Origin: Alphaproteobacteria bacterium
GTDB taxonomy: Bacteria; Pseudomonadota; Alphaproteobacteria; Micavibrionales; Micavibrionaceae
Direction of reading: 5' to 3'
Length of the DNA stretch: 64,000 nucleotides
Assembly: GCA_016125135.1 (NCBI GenBank)
Contig: WGMJ01000009.1
Coordinates: forward strand, 1 to 64,000
In this document: positions 9,580 to 17,853 of the stretch, one piece after another
How positions within the stretch are numbered: the stretch's first letter is position 1
How the letters are laid out: every line of letters starts with the position of its first letter
Notes under the pieces: model-generated
The model's database searches: none
The model's input: only the letters and a program-made list of their open reading frames with translations
Told to the model about the DNA's origin: nothing
Position numbers and translations under genes: made by a program

Positions 9580-10872
9580 CTACCTCTCCCGCAGACCTTC
9601 AGAGAAGGCACGGTAAACAGGCTTGAGAAGATATTCGAGAATAGTTCGCTGGTCGGTAATAATATCAACCTGTGCAAGCATGCCCGGCGTAATAGGCAGA
9701 GGCTTCTCTGCTGTCCCCAAATGGTTTTTATCGGTTACAACATCAACTTCGAAATAAACGTTACCGCGATCATCCGATACCGTGCTGGAACCAACACGTG
9801 CAACCCTTCCCTGTAACGACCCGTATTTTTGAGCATCATAGGCTGTTACTTTTACCCGCACTGGTTGATCATTATGCAGAAAAGCAATTTCATTGGGTGA
9901 TACTTTTGCGCGAACCTTCAAATCGCCGCCAGAGGGGATAATTTCCATCAATGGCTTGGCAGGCTCTACAACACCGCCAATAGTTTTAACTGAAATGTGG
10001 TTGATAACACCATCAACAGGGGCGGTTAATGCAGCTCGCTCCACCTTGTCACCGATTGATGTCAGACTTTCCTTCATCGCACGGTAGCGGGTTTCTGTTT
10101 CGTTGAGCTCACCCAGCACCTGAGTACGGAATTTGTCGCGCTGGTCTTCCAGTTCTTTGCGCGATACACGTAGTTCGGCCTCAAGACTTGAAAGCTTCTC
10201 GCGACCGCCACTCAAAGAGCCCTGAACCTGATTAAGCTCTTTACGCACACGCAACTCTTCCATTTTGGGCATTGCCTTCTGGGCAACCATTTTTGTGGTT
10301 ATTTTCAATTCTTCCTGTAACAAGCCAAGATTTTGTGAATCACGCCCTATGCCTGCTCTTGTTTCTTCGATATTGGCTTGTACTTTGGCAATCTTGCTGT
10401 TCAATATTTCGAGGGCATTTGCCAGCTCTTTCTTACGCGATACAAAAAGCGCTTCTTCATTTGCCGAAATTTGCGGGATTTTTTCTTTCAGTTCCGCAGG
10501 AACAGAAAAATCCTTACCCTCCGCTTCTGCCTTCAAACGCAAGCGACGTAATTCCAGCCCCTGCACTTGCGCTTCCGTGCCGCGCTCTTCCGAGGCAAAC
10601 GCAATGTCACGTAAACGCAATAGAACCTGTCCCTTGGTTACGGCCTGTCCTTCGCTTACCAGAATTTCTTGCACAATCCCGCCTTCAAGGCTTTGCACAA
10701 TCTGGGCTTCTGAACTGGGGATCACCTCACCCTGCCCGCGCGTGACAACATCAATAGGCGCAAGCCCTGCCCACAACAAAAACAATACGCAAAACAATGC
10801 CAGCGAGAACAGCAACATATCTGCCGCACGTGAAGGCGTTAAAAATGCGACTTGTCCTTCTTGCTCCGTCAT
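9580..10872 (-). CDS. Type I secretion membrane-fusion protein, HlyD family
   Basis: Periplasmic adaptor connecting the inner-membrane ABC exporter to the outer-membrane channel. The 430-residue product has a short cytoplasmic end, one membrane helix (about 18-38), a lipoyl half-motif (GQGEVIPSSEAQIVQSLEGG), a long alpha-helical hairpin (about 110-285), then the returning lipoyl and beta-barrel domains (APVDGVINHISVKTIGGVV). The C-terminal phrase MLAQVDIITDQRTILEYLLKPV is typical of HlyD, PrtE and LapC adaptors. It overlaps the ABC gene by four bases and precedes the cyclase. Confidence 0.93.
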   Translation of the reverse strand: MTEQEGQVAFLTPSRAADMLLFSLALFCVLFLLWAGLAPIDVVTRGQGEVIPSSEAQIVQSLEGGIVQEILVSEGQAVTKGQVLLRLRDIAFASEERGTEAQVQGLELRRLRLKAEAEGKDFSVPAELKEKIPQISANEEALFVSRKKELANALEILNSKIAKVQANIEETRAGIGRDSQNLGLLQEELKITTKMVAQKAMPKMEELRVRKELNQVQGSLSGGREKLSSLEAELRVSRKELEDQRDKFRTQVLGELNETETRYRAMKESLTSIGDKVERAALTAPVDGVINHISVKTIGGVVEPAKPLMEIIPSGGDLKVRAKVSPNEIAFLHNDQPVRVKVTAYDAQKYGSLQGRVARVGSSTVSDDRGNVYFEVDVVTDKNHLGTAEKPLPITPGMLAQVDIITDQRTILEYLLKPVYRAFSEGLRER

Positions 10873-12587
10873 TGCGGCACCTCGACTTTTCCTTGTGCCA
10901 GTTCCTGCAATACGGCCTCTTTATTGCCATCACGTACCAAGCGGCCTTGGTCAATGAGCATAATGCGGTCAACAAGCGCGAGTGGCGATGTACGGTGTGT
11001 AATAACAATCAAGGTACGGCCTTTTACAATTTCTGCCATCTGCCGGATAAAAAACTCTTCAACCTGCGTATCCATAGAATTTGTAGGCTCGTCCAGTATC
11101 AGGATTTTCGGGTTCTTCACCAAAGCACGGGCCAGTGCTACTGTCTGGCGTTGGCCACCACTCAGGTAAGCGCCACCTTCACCTACCGGCGCATCAATAC
11201 CAAGCGGATGCGCACCGATAAAACCAGCAAGACCGGAAATATTGATCGCTTGTATAATCTGCTCATCGGTTGCCTCTGGTAGGCCTGCCAGAATATTATC
11301 TTTCACGCTACCATTGAGAAGTTTTGGCTCTTGCGGTAAATAGGCAATCTGTGATCTACGATCTACCGGATCAATTTGCGAGATATCCGTCCCGTCAATC
11401 TTGACCAGACCTTCCTGCGGGCTGTAAAGCCCTGCAATCAGTTTGGCAACTGTGCTTTTGCCAGATCCTATACGGCCAATCACGCCAATGCGTTCACCAG
11501 CATTGACTGTAAAATTAATGCGCTCCAGCGCCGGCTTTTTAGCATGTGGATAAGAAAATGTTGCGCGGTCAAACTGAATGGCCCCCTCAAGCTTGCGGCG
11601 CACATAGGTGCGCCCCGCAGCTTTATCGCCCTCTAGCGCCATGAATTTATCAAGCGTGGCAAGTGACATCTGCACTTGCTGGTAGCGCGTCAGTAAATTA
11701 GCAACCTGCGAAAATGGCGCCAGCGCACGGCCCGCCAGCATAACAGAGGCGATCAACGCCCCCATCGACATGGCGTTGTCTTTAATCATGTACATACCGG
11801 CAAGAATAATTACGACTGTGGAAAGCTGCTGCATTAAAACCGAGAAATTTACAGCAAGGCCCGAGTAGAATCTGGAATGCTGCCCGGTCGCTGCTGCTTT
11901 ACTTGTATAATGGTCATAGCGTTTTTTCAGCGTTTTATCGGCCTGCAATGTTTTGAGAACTTCTATGCTGGATATTGTTTCAACCAACAGGCCGTGCCGC
12001 GTTTCGGCAATTTTGTGTGCTGTAAGTGAATAATGCTTCAGAACCCGCATGATAATTATACTTACAAGCAGCATTAATATCATCAGGCCAAAAATAATCA
12101 TGACAACAGGGCCGGCTATCAGCGCAATTATAACAATAAAAAGAATAGCAAACGGCATATCGACAATTGTTGTAAGCGTTGCCGATGTAATAAAATCCCG
12201 CACATAGTCAAACTCGCGCAGCTGTGCTGCAAAAGAACCGCTCGAGGCAGGTTTGCCAGCAAGCTGAATATTGAGCAAATGGTCATAGATACGGGCTCCA
12301 ACAACACGGTCGATGCGTTGACCGGCGAGATCCACGAAATAGCTACGCAGACTCTTCATAATGAAATCAAACAGAAACACTGTTGCAATGCCGATTGAAA
12401 GCACCCAGCCTGTGACCAGAGCGTGGTTCGGAATTACCCGGTCATAAACATTCATCACAAAAAGCGGTGAGGCCAACGCAAAAATATTGATAAAGATAGA
12501 CGCTACCACCACACGGTTATATAAGTGCGTATTATCGCGGACGGCTTTGAAAAACCAGTGCGTTTCAAACGGGTGGGAATTCTTCAT
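10869..12587 (-). CDS. Type I secretion ABC exporter (permease and ATPase), no C39-type domain
   Basis: Inner-membrane ATPase that drives export of RTX-type proteins. The 572-residue chain has six membrane helices (about 20-310) fused to a nucleotide-binding domain with Walker A GRIGSGKST, Q-loop YLPQEPKLL, signature LSGGQRQ, Walker B ILILDEPTNSMD and H-loop THR. The start MKNSHPFETHW places the first membrane helix about 25 residues in, so the peptidase-like C39 domain found in HlyB and LapB is missing, as in PrtD-type exporters. The sequence (VMNVYDRVIPNHALVTGW) nevertheless resembles the LapB branch. It overlaps the tolC-like and HlyD genes, giving a tightly coupled operon. The FecR-RTX protein is the likely cargo. 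Confidence 0.93.
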   Translation of the reverse strand: MKNSHPFETHWFFKAVRDNTHLYNRVVVASIFINIFALASPLFVMNVYDRVIPNHALVTGWVLSIGIATVFLFDFIMKSLRSYFVDLAGQRIDRVVGARIYDHLLNIQLAGKPASSGSFAAQLREFDYVRDFITSATLTTIVDMPFAILFIVIIALIAGPVVMIIFGLMILMLLVSIIIMRVLKHYSLTAHKIAETRHGLLVETISSIEVLKTLQADKTLKKRYDHYTSKAAATGQHSRFYSGLAVNFSVLMQQLSTVVIILAGMYMIKDNAMSMGALIASVMLAGRALAPFSQVANLLTRYQQVQMSLATLDKFMALEGDKAAGRTYVRRKLEGAIQFDRATFSYPHAKKPALERINFTVNAGERIGVIGRIGSGKSTVAKLIAGLYSPQEGLVKIDGTDISQIDPVDRRSQIAYLPQEPKLLNGSVKDNILAGLPEATDEQIIQAINISGLAGFIGAHPLGIDAPVGEGGAYLSGGQRQTVALARALVKNPKILILDEPTNSMDTQVEEFFIRQMAEIVKGRTLIVITHRTSPLALVDRIMLIDQGRLVRDGNKEAVLQELAQGKVEVPQ

Positions 12588-13942
12588 TATTCTGTCTGCG
12601 CCGTCTGCGCCATTGCGAGTGACTGGGACAGCCTGCCCTGACTGGCTAGAATTGCATAGAGTGCGCCAAGCGAACGGTAATCAGTTGCAAGGTAATCAAC
12701 TTTTGTCTGCAGATACTGGTTTTCGGCTTGCATAATTTGTGGCAACTTCACTTTGCCGGCTTCAAACTGGTTGCGGTATGTCTCTAGCAGGCCTGCCGAA
12801 ATTTTAAGCTTCTCGGCCTTCAATTCTTTCTGGCGGGAAAGTGCGGAGGCTGTTGCATAACTGCTGCGCACTTGGGTTTCAATTGTTCTTATCAGTTCGT
12901 CTTTTTGCGCCTTTGCCTGGCCTGCTTCGGCAATACTCTTGCGCTTACGGGCAAATTCGGCACCACCCGTTGAAATATCCCACTTCATGCGGACAAGTGC
13001 GCGCGCATCAGCAACTTCACCACCAATTACATCGTTGACATCTTTCTGGTAGTAGGAAAGCTCCCCGTCAAAGCGAGGCAGCAAGGCCGCCGTCTCGGCA
13101 TCAATCTCTTCTGTTTCCGCATTTATTGTTGCCTGGGCAGCCATCACCTGCGGATGTTTTTCTTTCGCGTACAGAATGGCCGATTCAACTTCATCCTGAA
13201 TTGTGACGGGCATTGGCCTTACAAGCGGGCCACTTGGTAAATGCCCTGTTGTTTCGGCATAAGCCGCGTTGGCAGCTTGCATCTGCCCTTCGAAATCAGC
13301 GAGTAAACTACGTACATCGAGCATCACCTGTTTAGCCAGCTGGCTTTCTGACTCATCTGCAGCACCTTCAGCAACCATAGCCGTAATGCGCTCGTCATAA
13401 GAGGCAAGGCGCTTGTAATATTCATTCAGCGCTGTCAATGTTTCGCGTAGGCGCAGTACGTTTAAATAGTTCAACGTTGTATTCAGCATCAAATTTTCAC
13501 GCGCATCGGTGATTTGTATTTCGGCAACTTCTTCACGTGCCTCTGCGGCTGCAACGCGGTGTGGTGTTTGTTGGAAATCATAAATAAGCTGGTTGGCAGA
13601 AACGGACCCTTCACCCATATACGAATAACCTGCACCACGGGTGACGCTTAAACCACGGCTTGTTGCGTTATCGCCGTAAACGCGACCAAAAGCGGCATCA
13701 GTTGTAATGACTGGGAAGTAACCGGAGCGCTCTTCAATCACTTGTTCGACCGCCGCTTCTTTTGCGGCTTGCCCCGCCTGAATTGTCGGATGTGATGAAG
13801 CCGCAGCAGCCAATGCTTCTTCCAATGTTTCCGCAGAAGCTGATGCACCAAGGCTACAAGCAAAAGATAAAGCGACACCGGTGCATAAAAATAATTTATG
13901 CAAACGGGCAATCCTGAACTGTAATAAAGGCGTTAAAGACAT
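12587..13942 (-). CDS. TolC-family outer-membrane channel of the type I system
   Basis: Trimeric outer-membrane and periplasmic tunnel for the type I exporter. From the ATG at 13942 the product has 451 residues with a signal peptide (basic RIARLHK, hydrophobic FLCTGVALSFACSLG, ending near ASASA), then two long helical OEP repeats. A longer frame upstream to 14011 would put 23 unrelated residues before the signal peptide and is rejected. The C-terminal repeat contains the usual QNELKAEKL-like helix and DYLATDYRSLGALYAI. The stop overlaps the ABC start by one base. It is the first gene of the minus-strand operon, divergent from pntAA. Confidence 0.93.
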   Translation of the reverse strand: MSLTPLLQFRIARLHKLFLCTGVALSFACSLGASASAETLEEALAAAASSHPTIQAGQAAKEAAVEQVIEERSGYFPVITTDAAFGRVYGDNATSRGLSVTRGAGYSYMGEGSVSANQLIYDFQQTPHRVAAAEAREEVAEIQITDARENLMLNTTLNYLNVLRLRETLTALNEYYKRLASYDERITAMVAEGAADESESQLAKQVMLDVRSLLADFEGQMQAANAAYAETTGHLPSGPLVRPMPVTIQDEVESAILYAKEKHPQVMAAQATINAETEEIDAETAALLPRFDGELSYYQKDVNDVIGGEVADARALVRMKWDISTGGAEFARKRKSIAEAGQAKAQKDELIRTIETQVRSSYATASALSRQKELKAEKLKISAGLLETYRNQFEAGKVKLPQIMQAENQYLQTKVDYLATDYRSLGALYAILASQGRLSQSLAMAQTAQTE

Positions 13943-13972
13943 GAATTTTTGAGGAAAACTACAGCTTCCCCT

Positions 13973-14002
13973 ACTGTACACCCCCCACTCTAGACTGTAC
14001 AC
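13973..14002. promoter_or_regulatory. Direct repeat in the tolC/pntAA divergent control region
   Basis: ACTGTACAC occurs at 13973-13981 and again at 13994-14002. The 21-base spacing is two helical turns, so a dimeric regulator could bind one face of the DNA. The site lies 31-60 bases upstream of the tolC-like start and 54-83 bases upstream of pntAA. The regulator is unknown. Confidence 0.4.
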
Positions 14003-14003
14003 T

Positions 14004-14025
14004 ATTACCAATCATTTAAGGTAAT
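14004..14025. promoter_or_regulatory. Inverted repeat upstream of pntAA
   Basis: ATTACC and GGTAAT form arms around ten AT-rich bases, 30 bases before the pntAA start. It could be an operator or a weak hairpin. No known motif is claimed. Confidence 0.3.
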
Positions 14026-14055
14026 AGGTAAAACAAAAGCGGGGCCGGATAGCAC

Positions 14056-15189
14056 ATGACAATTATTGCCGCACTCAAAGAACATGCCGCCGATGAAAAT
14101 CGTGTCGCCATAACACCAGAAGTCGCCAAAAAGCTGAAAGGCCTTGGCTTCGCCGTTATTATAGAAACTGGCGCAGGACTCCCAGCGCTTTACCCTGATA
14201 CATTATATAAGGACGCGGGCGCAGAGATTGCCCTGAGCGCCGAAGATGCTGCCAAACGGGCCGATGTTATTGTAACCCTCCAACCTGCTGCCATTCCCGC
14301 TCTTGCACAGGCAAAATCAAGTGCGTTTGTCATCGGGCTTGTAAACCCGTACCAGAATAAAGATTTCCTACAAAAATCTGCCACGCAAGGCGTAACAGCT
14401 ATTGCCATGGAGCTCGTGCCACGCATTACCCGCGCGCAGGCGATGGATGTTCTTTCATCGCAAGCAAACCTTGCAGGCTATAAAGCCGTGCTAGAAGCCG
14501 CCGCACTTTACCAACGCGGCATGCCGATGATGATGACAGCAGCAGGCACAGTTGCCGCTGCGCGCGTATTTGTTATGGGGGCTGGTGTTGCTGGCTTGCA
14601 AGCAATTGCAACAGCCCGCCGTTTGGGCGCTATTGTATCAGCAACCGATGTACGCCTTGCCGCCAAAGAGCAAGTGCAATCATTAGGTGCCACCTTTGTA
14701 ATGGTAGAGGACGAAGAAACAAAAGCTGCTGAAACCTCTGGCGGCTATGCAAAAGAAATGTCTGACGCATATAAAACCAAGCAAGCCCAGCTCATTGCCG
14801 ACACAATTGCCAAGCAGGACATTGTCATTACAACTGCGCTTATACCGGGCCGCCCTGCGCCTAAACTTGTAACAGCGCAGATGATTGCCACCATGAAGCC
14901 CGGCTCTGTTATTGTTGATCTTGCAGCCGAGCAAGGTGGCAATTGTGAACTGACGGAACCCGGCAAAGTTGCCGAGAAAAACAACGTCACAATTGTGGGT
15001 CATCGCAATATGGCGGCCCGTATTGCCAGCGATGCCTCATCACTCTATGCCCGTAACGTTCTAAACCTGCTGCAATTGATGCAGAACAAGGAAACAAAAG
15101 AAGTTTCCTTGAACCTTGAGGACGAAATTATCAAAGCTGTTACGCTGACGCATAACGGCACAATCGTGAACGACAAATTCGCAAACTAG
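14056..15189 (+). CDS. pntAA: NAD(P) transhydrogenase subunit alpha part 1 (domain I)
   Basis: NAD(H)-binding domain I of the proton-translocating transhydrogenase, which drives hydride transfer from NADH to NADP with the proton-motive force. The 377-residue protein shows the two Rossmann-like lobes of the alanine dehydrogenase/PntA family: start MTIIAALKEHAADENRVAITPEV, the NAD fold VMGAGVAGLQAIATARRLGA (about residues 172-192), the mobile-loop region, and IPGRPAPKLVT. It is split from the membrane part (pntAB, 12 bases downstream), the arrangement known from Rhodospirillum rubrum. Length is normal. Confidence 0.97.
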   Translation: MTIIAALKEHAADENRVAITPEVAKKLKGLGFAVIIETGAGLPALYPDTLYKDAGAEIALSAEDAAKRADVIVTLQPAAIPALAQAKSSAFVIGLVNPYQNKDFLQKSATQGVTAIAMELVPRITRAQAMDVLSSQANLAGYKAVLEAAALYQRGMPMMMTAAGTVAAARVFVMGAGVAGLQAIATARRLGAIVSATDVRLAAKEQVQSLGATFVMVEDEETKAAETSGGYAKEMSDAYKTKQAQLIADTIAKQDIVITTALIPGRPAPKLVTAQMIATMKPGSVIVDLAAEQGGNCELTEPGKVAEKNNVTIVGHRNMAARIASDASSLYARNVLNLLQLMQNKETKEVSLNLEDEIIKAVTLTHNGTIVNDKFAN

Positions 15190-15201
15190 GAGTAGCACAA
15201 A

Positions 15202-15615
15202 ATGACTACAGACCCTTCCCGCCTTTCGCATGATGCCACCGCACTTTCAGAAACAGCCAAGGCCCTTGCTGATCAAGCTGACGCGCTTGCCAGCAATGTT
15301 ATGAACCTGACAACCACTATCTCTCATAGCGCAGGAAGTGATTTTCTTGTGACCGGCCTCACTGTTTTCGTGTTGGCCTGTTTTGTAGGTTATTATGTTG
15401 TCTGGCGCGTTACGCCTGCGCTGCACTCACCCCTGATGGCTGTGACCAACGCCATTTCATCTGTCATTATTGTCGGCGCGCTCATTGCCGCAGGACCCGC
15501 CCATTTCAACTTCTCGACCTTTATGGGCTTTCTTGCCGTCATTCTGGCTGGCATCAATATTTTCGGTGGCTTTATTGTATCGCGCCGTATGCTTCATATG
15601 TTTAAAAAGAAATAA
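15202..15615 (+). CDS. pntAB: NAD(P) transhydrogenase subunit alpha part 2 (membrane domain)
   Basis: The 137-residue protein supplies the N-terminal share of the membrane domain II of transhydrogenase. An amphipathic start of about 50 residues is followed by three to four membrane helices, with the typical phrases [18 protein letters not shown] and [19 protein letters not shown] good ribosome site (GGAG) precedes the ATG. The stop is followed after a single base by the start of a solute-binding protein gene, which separates pntAB from pntB; this insertion is unusual. Confidence 0.97.
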   Translation: MTTDPSRLSHDATALSETAKALADQADALASNVMNLTTTISHSAGSDFLVTGLTVFVLACFVGYYVVWRVTPALHSPLMAVTNAISSVIIVGALIAAGPAHFNFSTFMGFLAVILAGINIFGGFIVSRRMLHMFKKK

Positions 15616-15616
15616 A

Positions 15617-16447
15617 ATGAAACATATAACTCTTCTAGTTATAGCTTTTTTTATGTTGGCGCCCCTAAGCGCGCAAGCAAAGGATAATGCTGCGTTTGAC
15701 CGCATCATGGCAAAGCGGGAATTGCGTTGCGGGTATGTAAACTACCCGCCACTCCTTGCCAAAGACCCGAATACAGGCGAGTTCAGCGGCATTGGCGTTG
15801 ATATCATGAAGCGCGTAGCCGAGACGCTTGATGTAAAAATTGTCTGGGCTGAAGAAGTTACATGGGCAACTTATATTGAAGGCCTCCGCAGCAACCGCTA
15901 TGATGCACTCTGTACACTGGATTTCTTCTTGCCGGCCTACGCAGGCAAGCTGGAGATAACAGACCCTGTATTCTATACAGGTATTGGCGTTTATAAACGC
16001 CCGAACGATAGCCGGTTTAAAGAAGGCTTCCGGAGCTTTAATAATAAAGACATTTCCATCTCGGCGATTGATGGCTCCCTTTCAATGATGATCAAAAACT
16101 CTGATTATCCAGAGGCCAAACTTGTTTCCATGCCCAATACGACCGATTATTCTTTTATCCTTTCAAACGTGGTTACAAAAAAAGCAGATGTAACTTTTGT
16201 AGAGCGTAGCGTTGGCAATGATTTCCTGAAGAAAAACCCGAGCGCGTTGATAAACATCGCCGAAAAAAAGCCCCTTCGTATTTACCCTTATTTTATTCCC
16301 ACTGCTATTGGTGAAACAAAATTAAAATCAACGTTCGATGGCATTGTGAGCCTTATGCTGAATAACGGCGAGATCGATGCCATTCTTGATAAATACGAAC
16401 AGGGTACACCGAGCTTTTATCGGGTAACCAAAGGATATCAACAATAG
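15617..16447 (+). CDS. Orphan family 3 solute-binding protein within the pnt operon
   Basis: The ATG at 15617 gives 276 residues with a clear signal peptide (LLVIAFFMLAPLSAQA) and a periplasmic binding fold of the amino-acid type (family 3): LRCGYVNYPPLLAKDPNTGEFSGIGVDIMKRVAETL. A longer frame starting near 15470 overlaps pntAB and is not used. No ABC permease or ATPase gene is adjacent. It starts one base after pntAB and ends 10 bases before pntB, so it must be made with the transhydrogenase. A paralogue with the same N-terminal pattern (CGV..P...DPNTKE..GF) is encoded at 53942-54766. Ligand and partner are unknown; it could be a free binding protein or a cofactor of something in the membrane. 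Confidence 0.85.
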   Translation: MKHITLLVIAFFMLAPLSAQAKDNAAFDRIMAKRELRCGYVNYPPLLAKDPNTGEFSGIGVDIMKRVAETLDVKIVWAEEVTWATYIEGLRSNRYDALCTLDFFLPAYAGKLEITDPVFYTGIGVYKRPNDSRFKEGFRSFNNKDISISAIDGSLSMMIKNSDYPEAKLVSMPNTTDYSFILSNVVTKKADVTFVERSVGNDFLKKNPSALINIAEKKPLRIYPYFIPTAIGETKLKSTFDGIVSLMLNNGEIDAILDKYEQGTPSFYRVTKGYQQ

Positions 16448-16457
16448 AGGTTAAAAA

Positions 16458-17852
16458 ATGCAAACCAGCCTGACTGCTTTTCTTTATCTTATTTCATCTA
16501 TCTGCTTCATTATGGCGTTACGCGACCTTTCAAGTCCTGTAACGGCACGGAGTGGTTTGCGCTACGGTATGGCAGGTATGGCGCTTGCCATTTTCACAAC
16601 ACTCTCGTTGCCGATTGTCGTTTCTTACACATGGATTGTACTTGGCTTGATTATCGGCGGTGTTATTGGTACGGCAATTGCTTTACGCATTCAAATGACG
16701 GCACTGCCGCAACTTGTGGCCGCCTTCCACTCGCTTGTTGGCCTGGCCGCTGTTTTTGTGGCCGCTGCAGCGTTTTATAACCCCGAAGCTTATGGCATTG
16801 GCGTGCGCGGAAACGTCCACCTTGCAAGTTTGATAGAAATGTCACTGGGCGTTGCCATTGGCGCCATTACATTTACAGGATCCGTTATTGCATGGGGCAA
16901 GTTACAAGGCGTAATCTCCGGTAAGCCTGTGCAGTTCAAGGGTCAGCATTTCCTGAATGCCGCACTGGGCGCGCTCCTTGTGCTGCTGATTTTCCTTCTG
17001 TGTGGCACGGAAAGTGATTTGATCTTCTGGGCGATTGTTTTGCTTTCGCTTGTTATCGGCATTCTTATTATTATCCCGATTGGCGGCGCGGATATGCCTG
17101 TTGTTGTTTCAATGTTGAATAGCTACTCGGGCTGGGCGGCAGCCGGTATTGGTTTTACGCTTCATAACAACCTGCTTATTGTCACCGGCGCACTTGTGGG
17201 TGCATCGGGTGCTATTCTTTCCTACATCATGTGTAAAGGTATGAACCGCTCCTTCTTCTCGGTGATCCTTGGTGGCTTTGGCGCTGAAGCGGGGGCTGCC
17301 AGCTCTTATTCTAGTGGCGATAAACAGGCCAAAATTGGCTCGGCTGAAGATGCTGCTTATATTATGAAGAATGCAAGCAAGGTTATTATCGTGCCCGGCT
17401 ACGGGATGGCGGTTGCGCAAGCGCAACACGTTCTCCGCGAAATGGGCGACATACTGAAACGCGAAGGCGTGGAAGTAAAATACGCTATTCACCCTGTAGC
17501 AGGCCGTATGCCGGGGCATATGAACGTGCTGTTGGCTGAAGCAAACGTGCCTTATGATGAGGTATTCGAACTTGAAGATATCAACCGTGACTTTGCCTCT
17601 GCCGATGTTGCCTTTGTGATTGGTGCGAATGATATCACAAACCCTGCCGCAAAATCAGACTCATCTTCGCCCATCTACGGTATGCCGGTACTGGATGTTG
17701 AAAAGGCAAAAACGGTGCTGTTTGTGAAGCGTTCGATGGGGTCAGGCTACGCCGGTATCGATAACCCGCTTTTCTATGCCGATAACACCATGATGCTTCT
17801 GGGTGACGCTAAAAAAGTGACCGAAGAAGTTGTAAAAGCTTTCGAGCATTAG
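16458..17852 (+). CDS. pntB: NAD(P) transhydrogenase subunit beta
   Basis: This subunit carries the remaining membrane helices (about residues 1-260) and the NADP(H)-binding domain III (about 285-464). Domain III shows VIIVPGYGMAVAQAQH, the inverted NADP-binding loop, then YAIHPVAGRMPGHMNVLLAEANVPYDEV, FVIGANDITNPAA and KRSMGSGYAGIDNPLFY, all hallmark segments. At 464 residues it matches the Rhodospirillum-type length. It lies downstream of the solute-binding gene in the same operon. The enzyme supplies NADPH, which may matter here because the isocitrate dehydrogenase in this window appears to be NAD-linked. Confidence 0.97.
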   Translation: MQTSLTAFLYLISSICFIMALRDLSSPVTARSGLRYGMAGMALAIFTTLSLPIVVSYTWIVLGLIIGGVIGTAIALRIQMTALPQLVAAFHSLVGLAAVFVAAAAFYNPEAYGIGVRGNVHLASLIEMSLGVAIGAITFTGSVIAWGKLQGVISGKPVQFKGQHFLNAALGALLVLLIFLLCGTESDLIFWAIVLLSLVIGILIIIPIGGADMPVVVSMLNSYSGWAAAGIGFTLHNNLLIVTGALVGASGAILSYIMCKGMNRSFFSVILGGFGAEAGAASSYSSGDKQAKIGSAEDAAYIMKNASKVIIVPGYGMAVAQAQHVLREMGDILKREGVEVKYAIHPVAGRMPGHMNVLLAEANVPYDEVFELEDINRDFASADVAFVIGANDITNPAAKSDSSSPIYGMPVLDVEKAKTVLFVKRSMGSGYAGIDNPLFYADNTMMLLGDAKKVTEEVVKAFEH

Positions 17853-17853
17853 A

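Noticed and set aside
13943-14011. Longer start for the tolC-like gene
   Set aside because: It would add 23 residues of no signal-peptide character in front of a good signal peptide that starts at 13942.
15470-15616. Longer start for the solute-binding protein, overlapping pntAB
   Set aside because: The extra residues are a frame-shifted reading of pntAB, and the signal peptide begins at the ATG at 15617.
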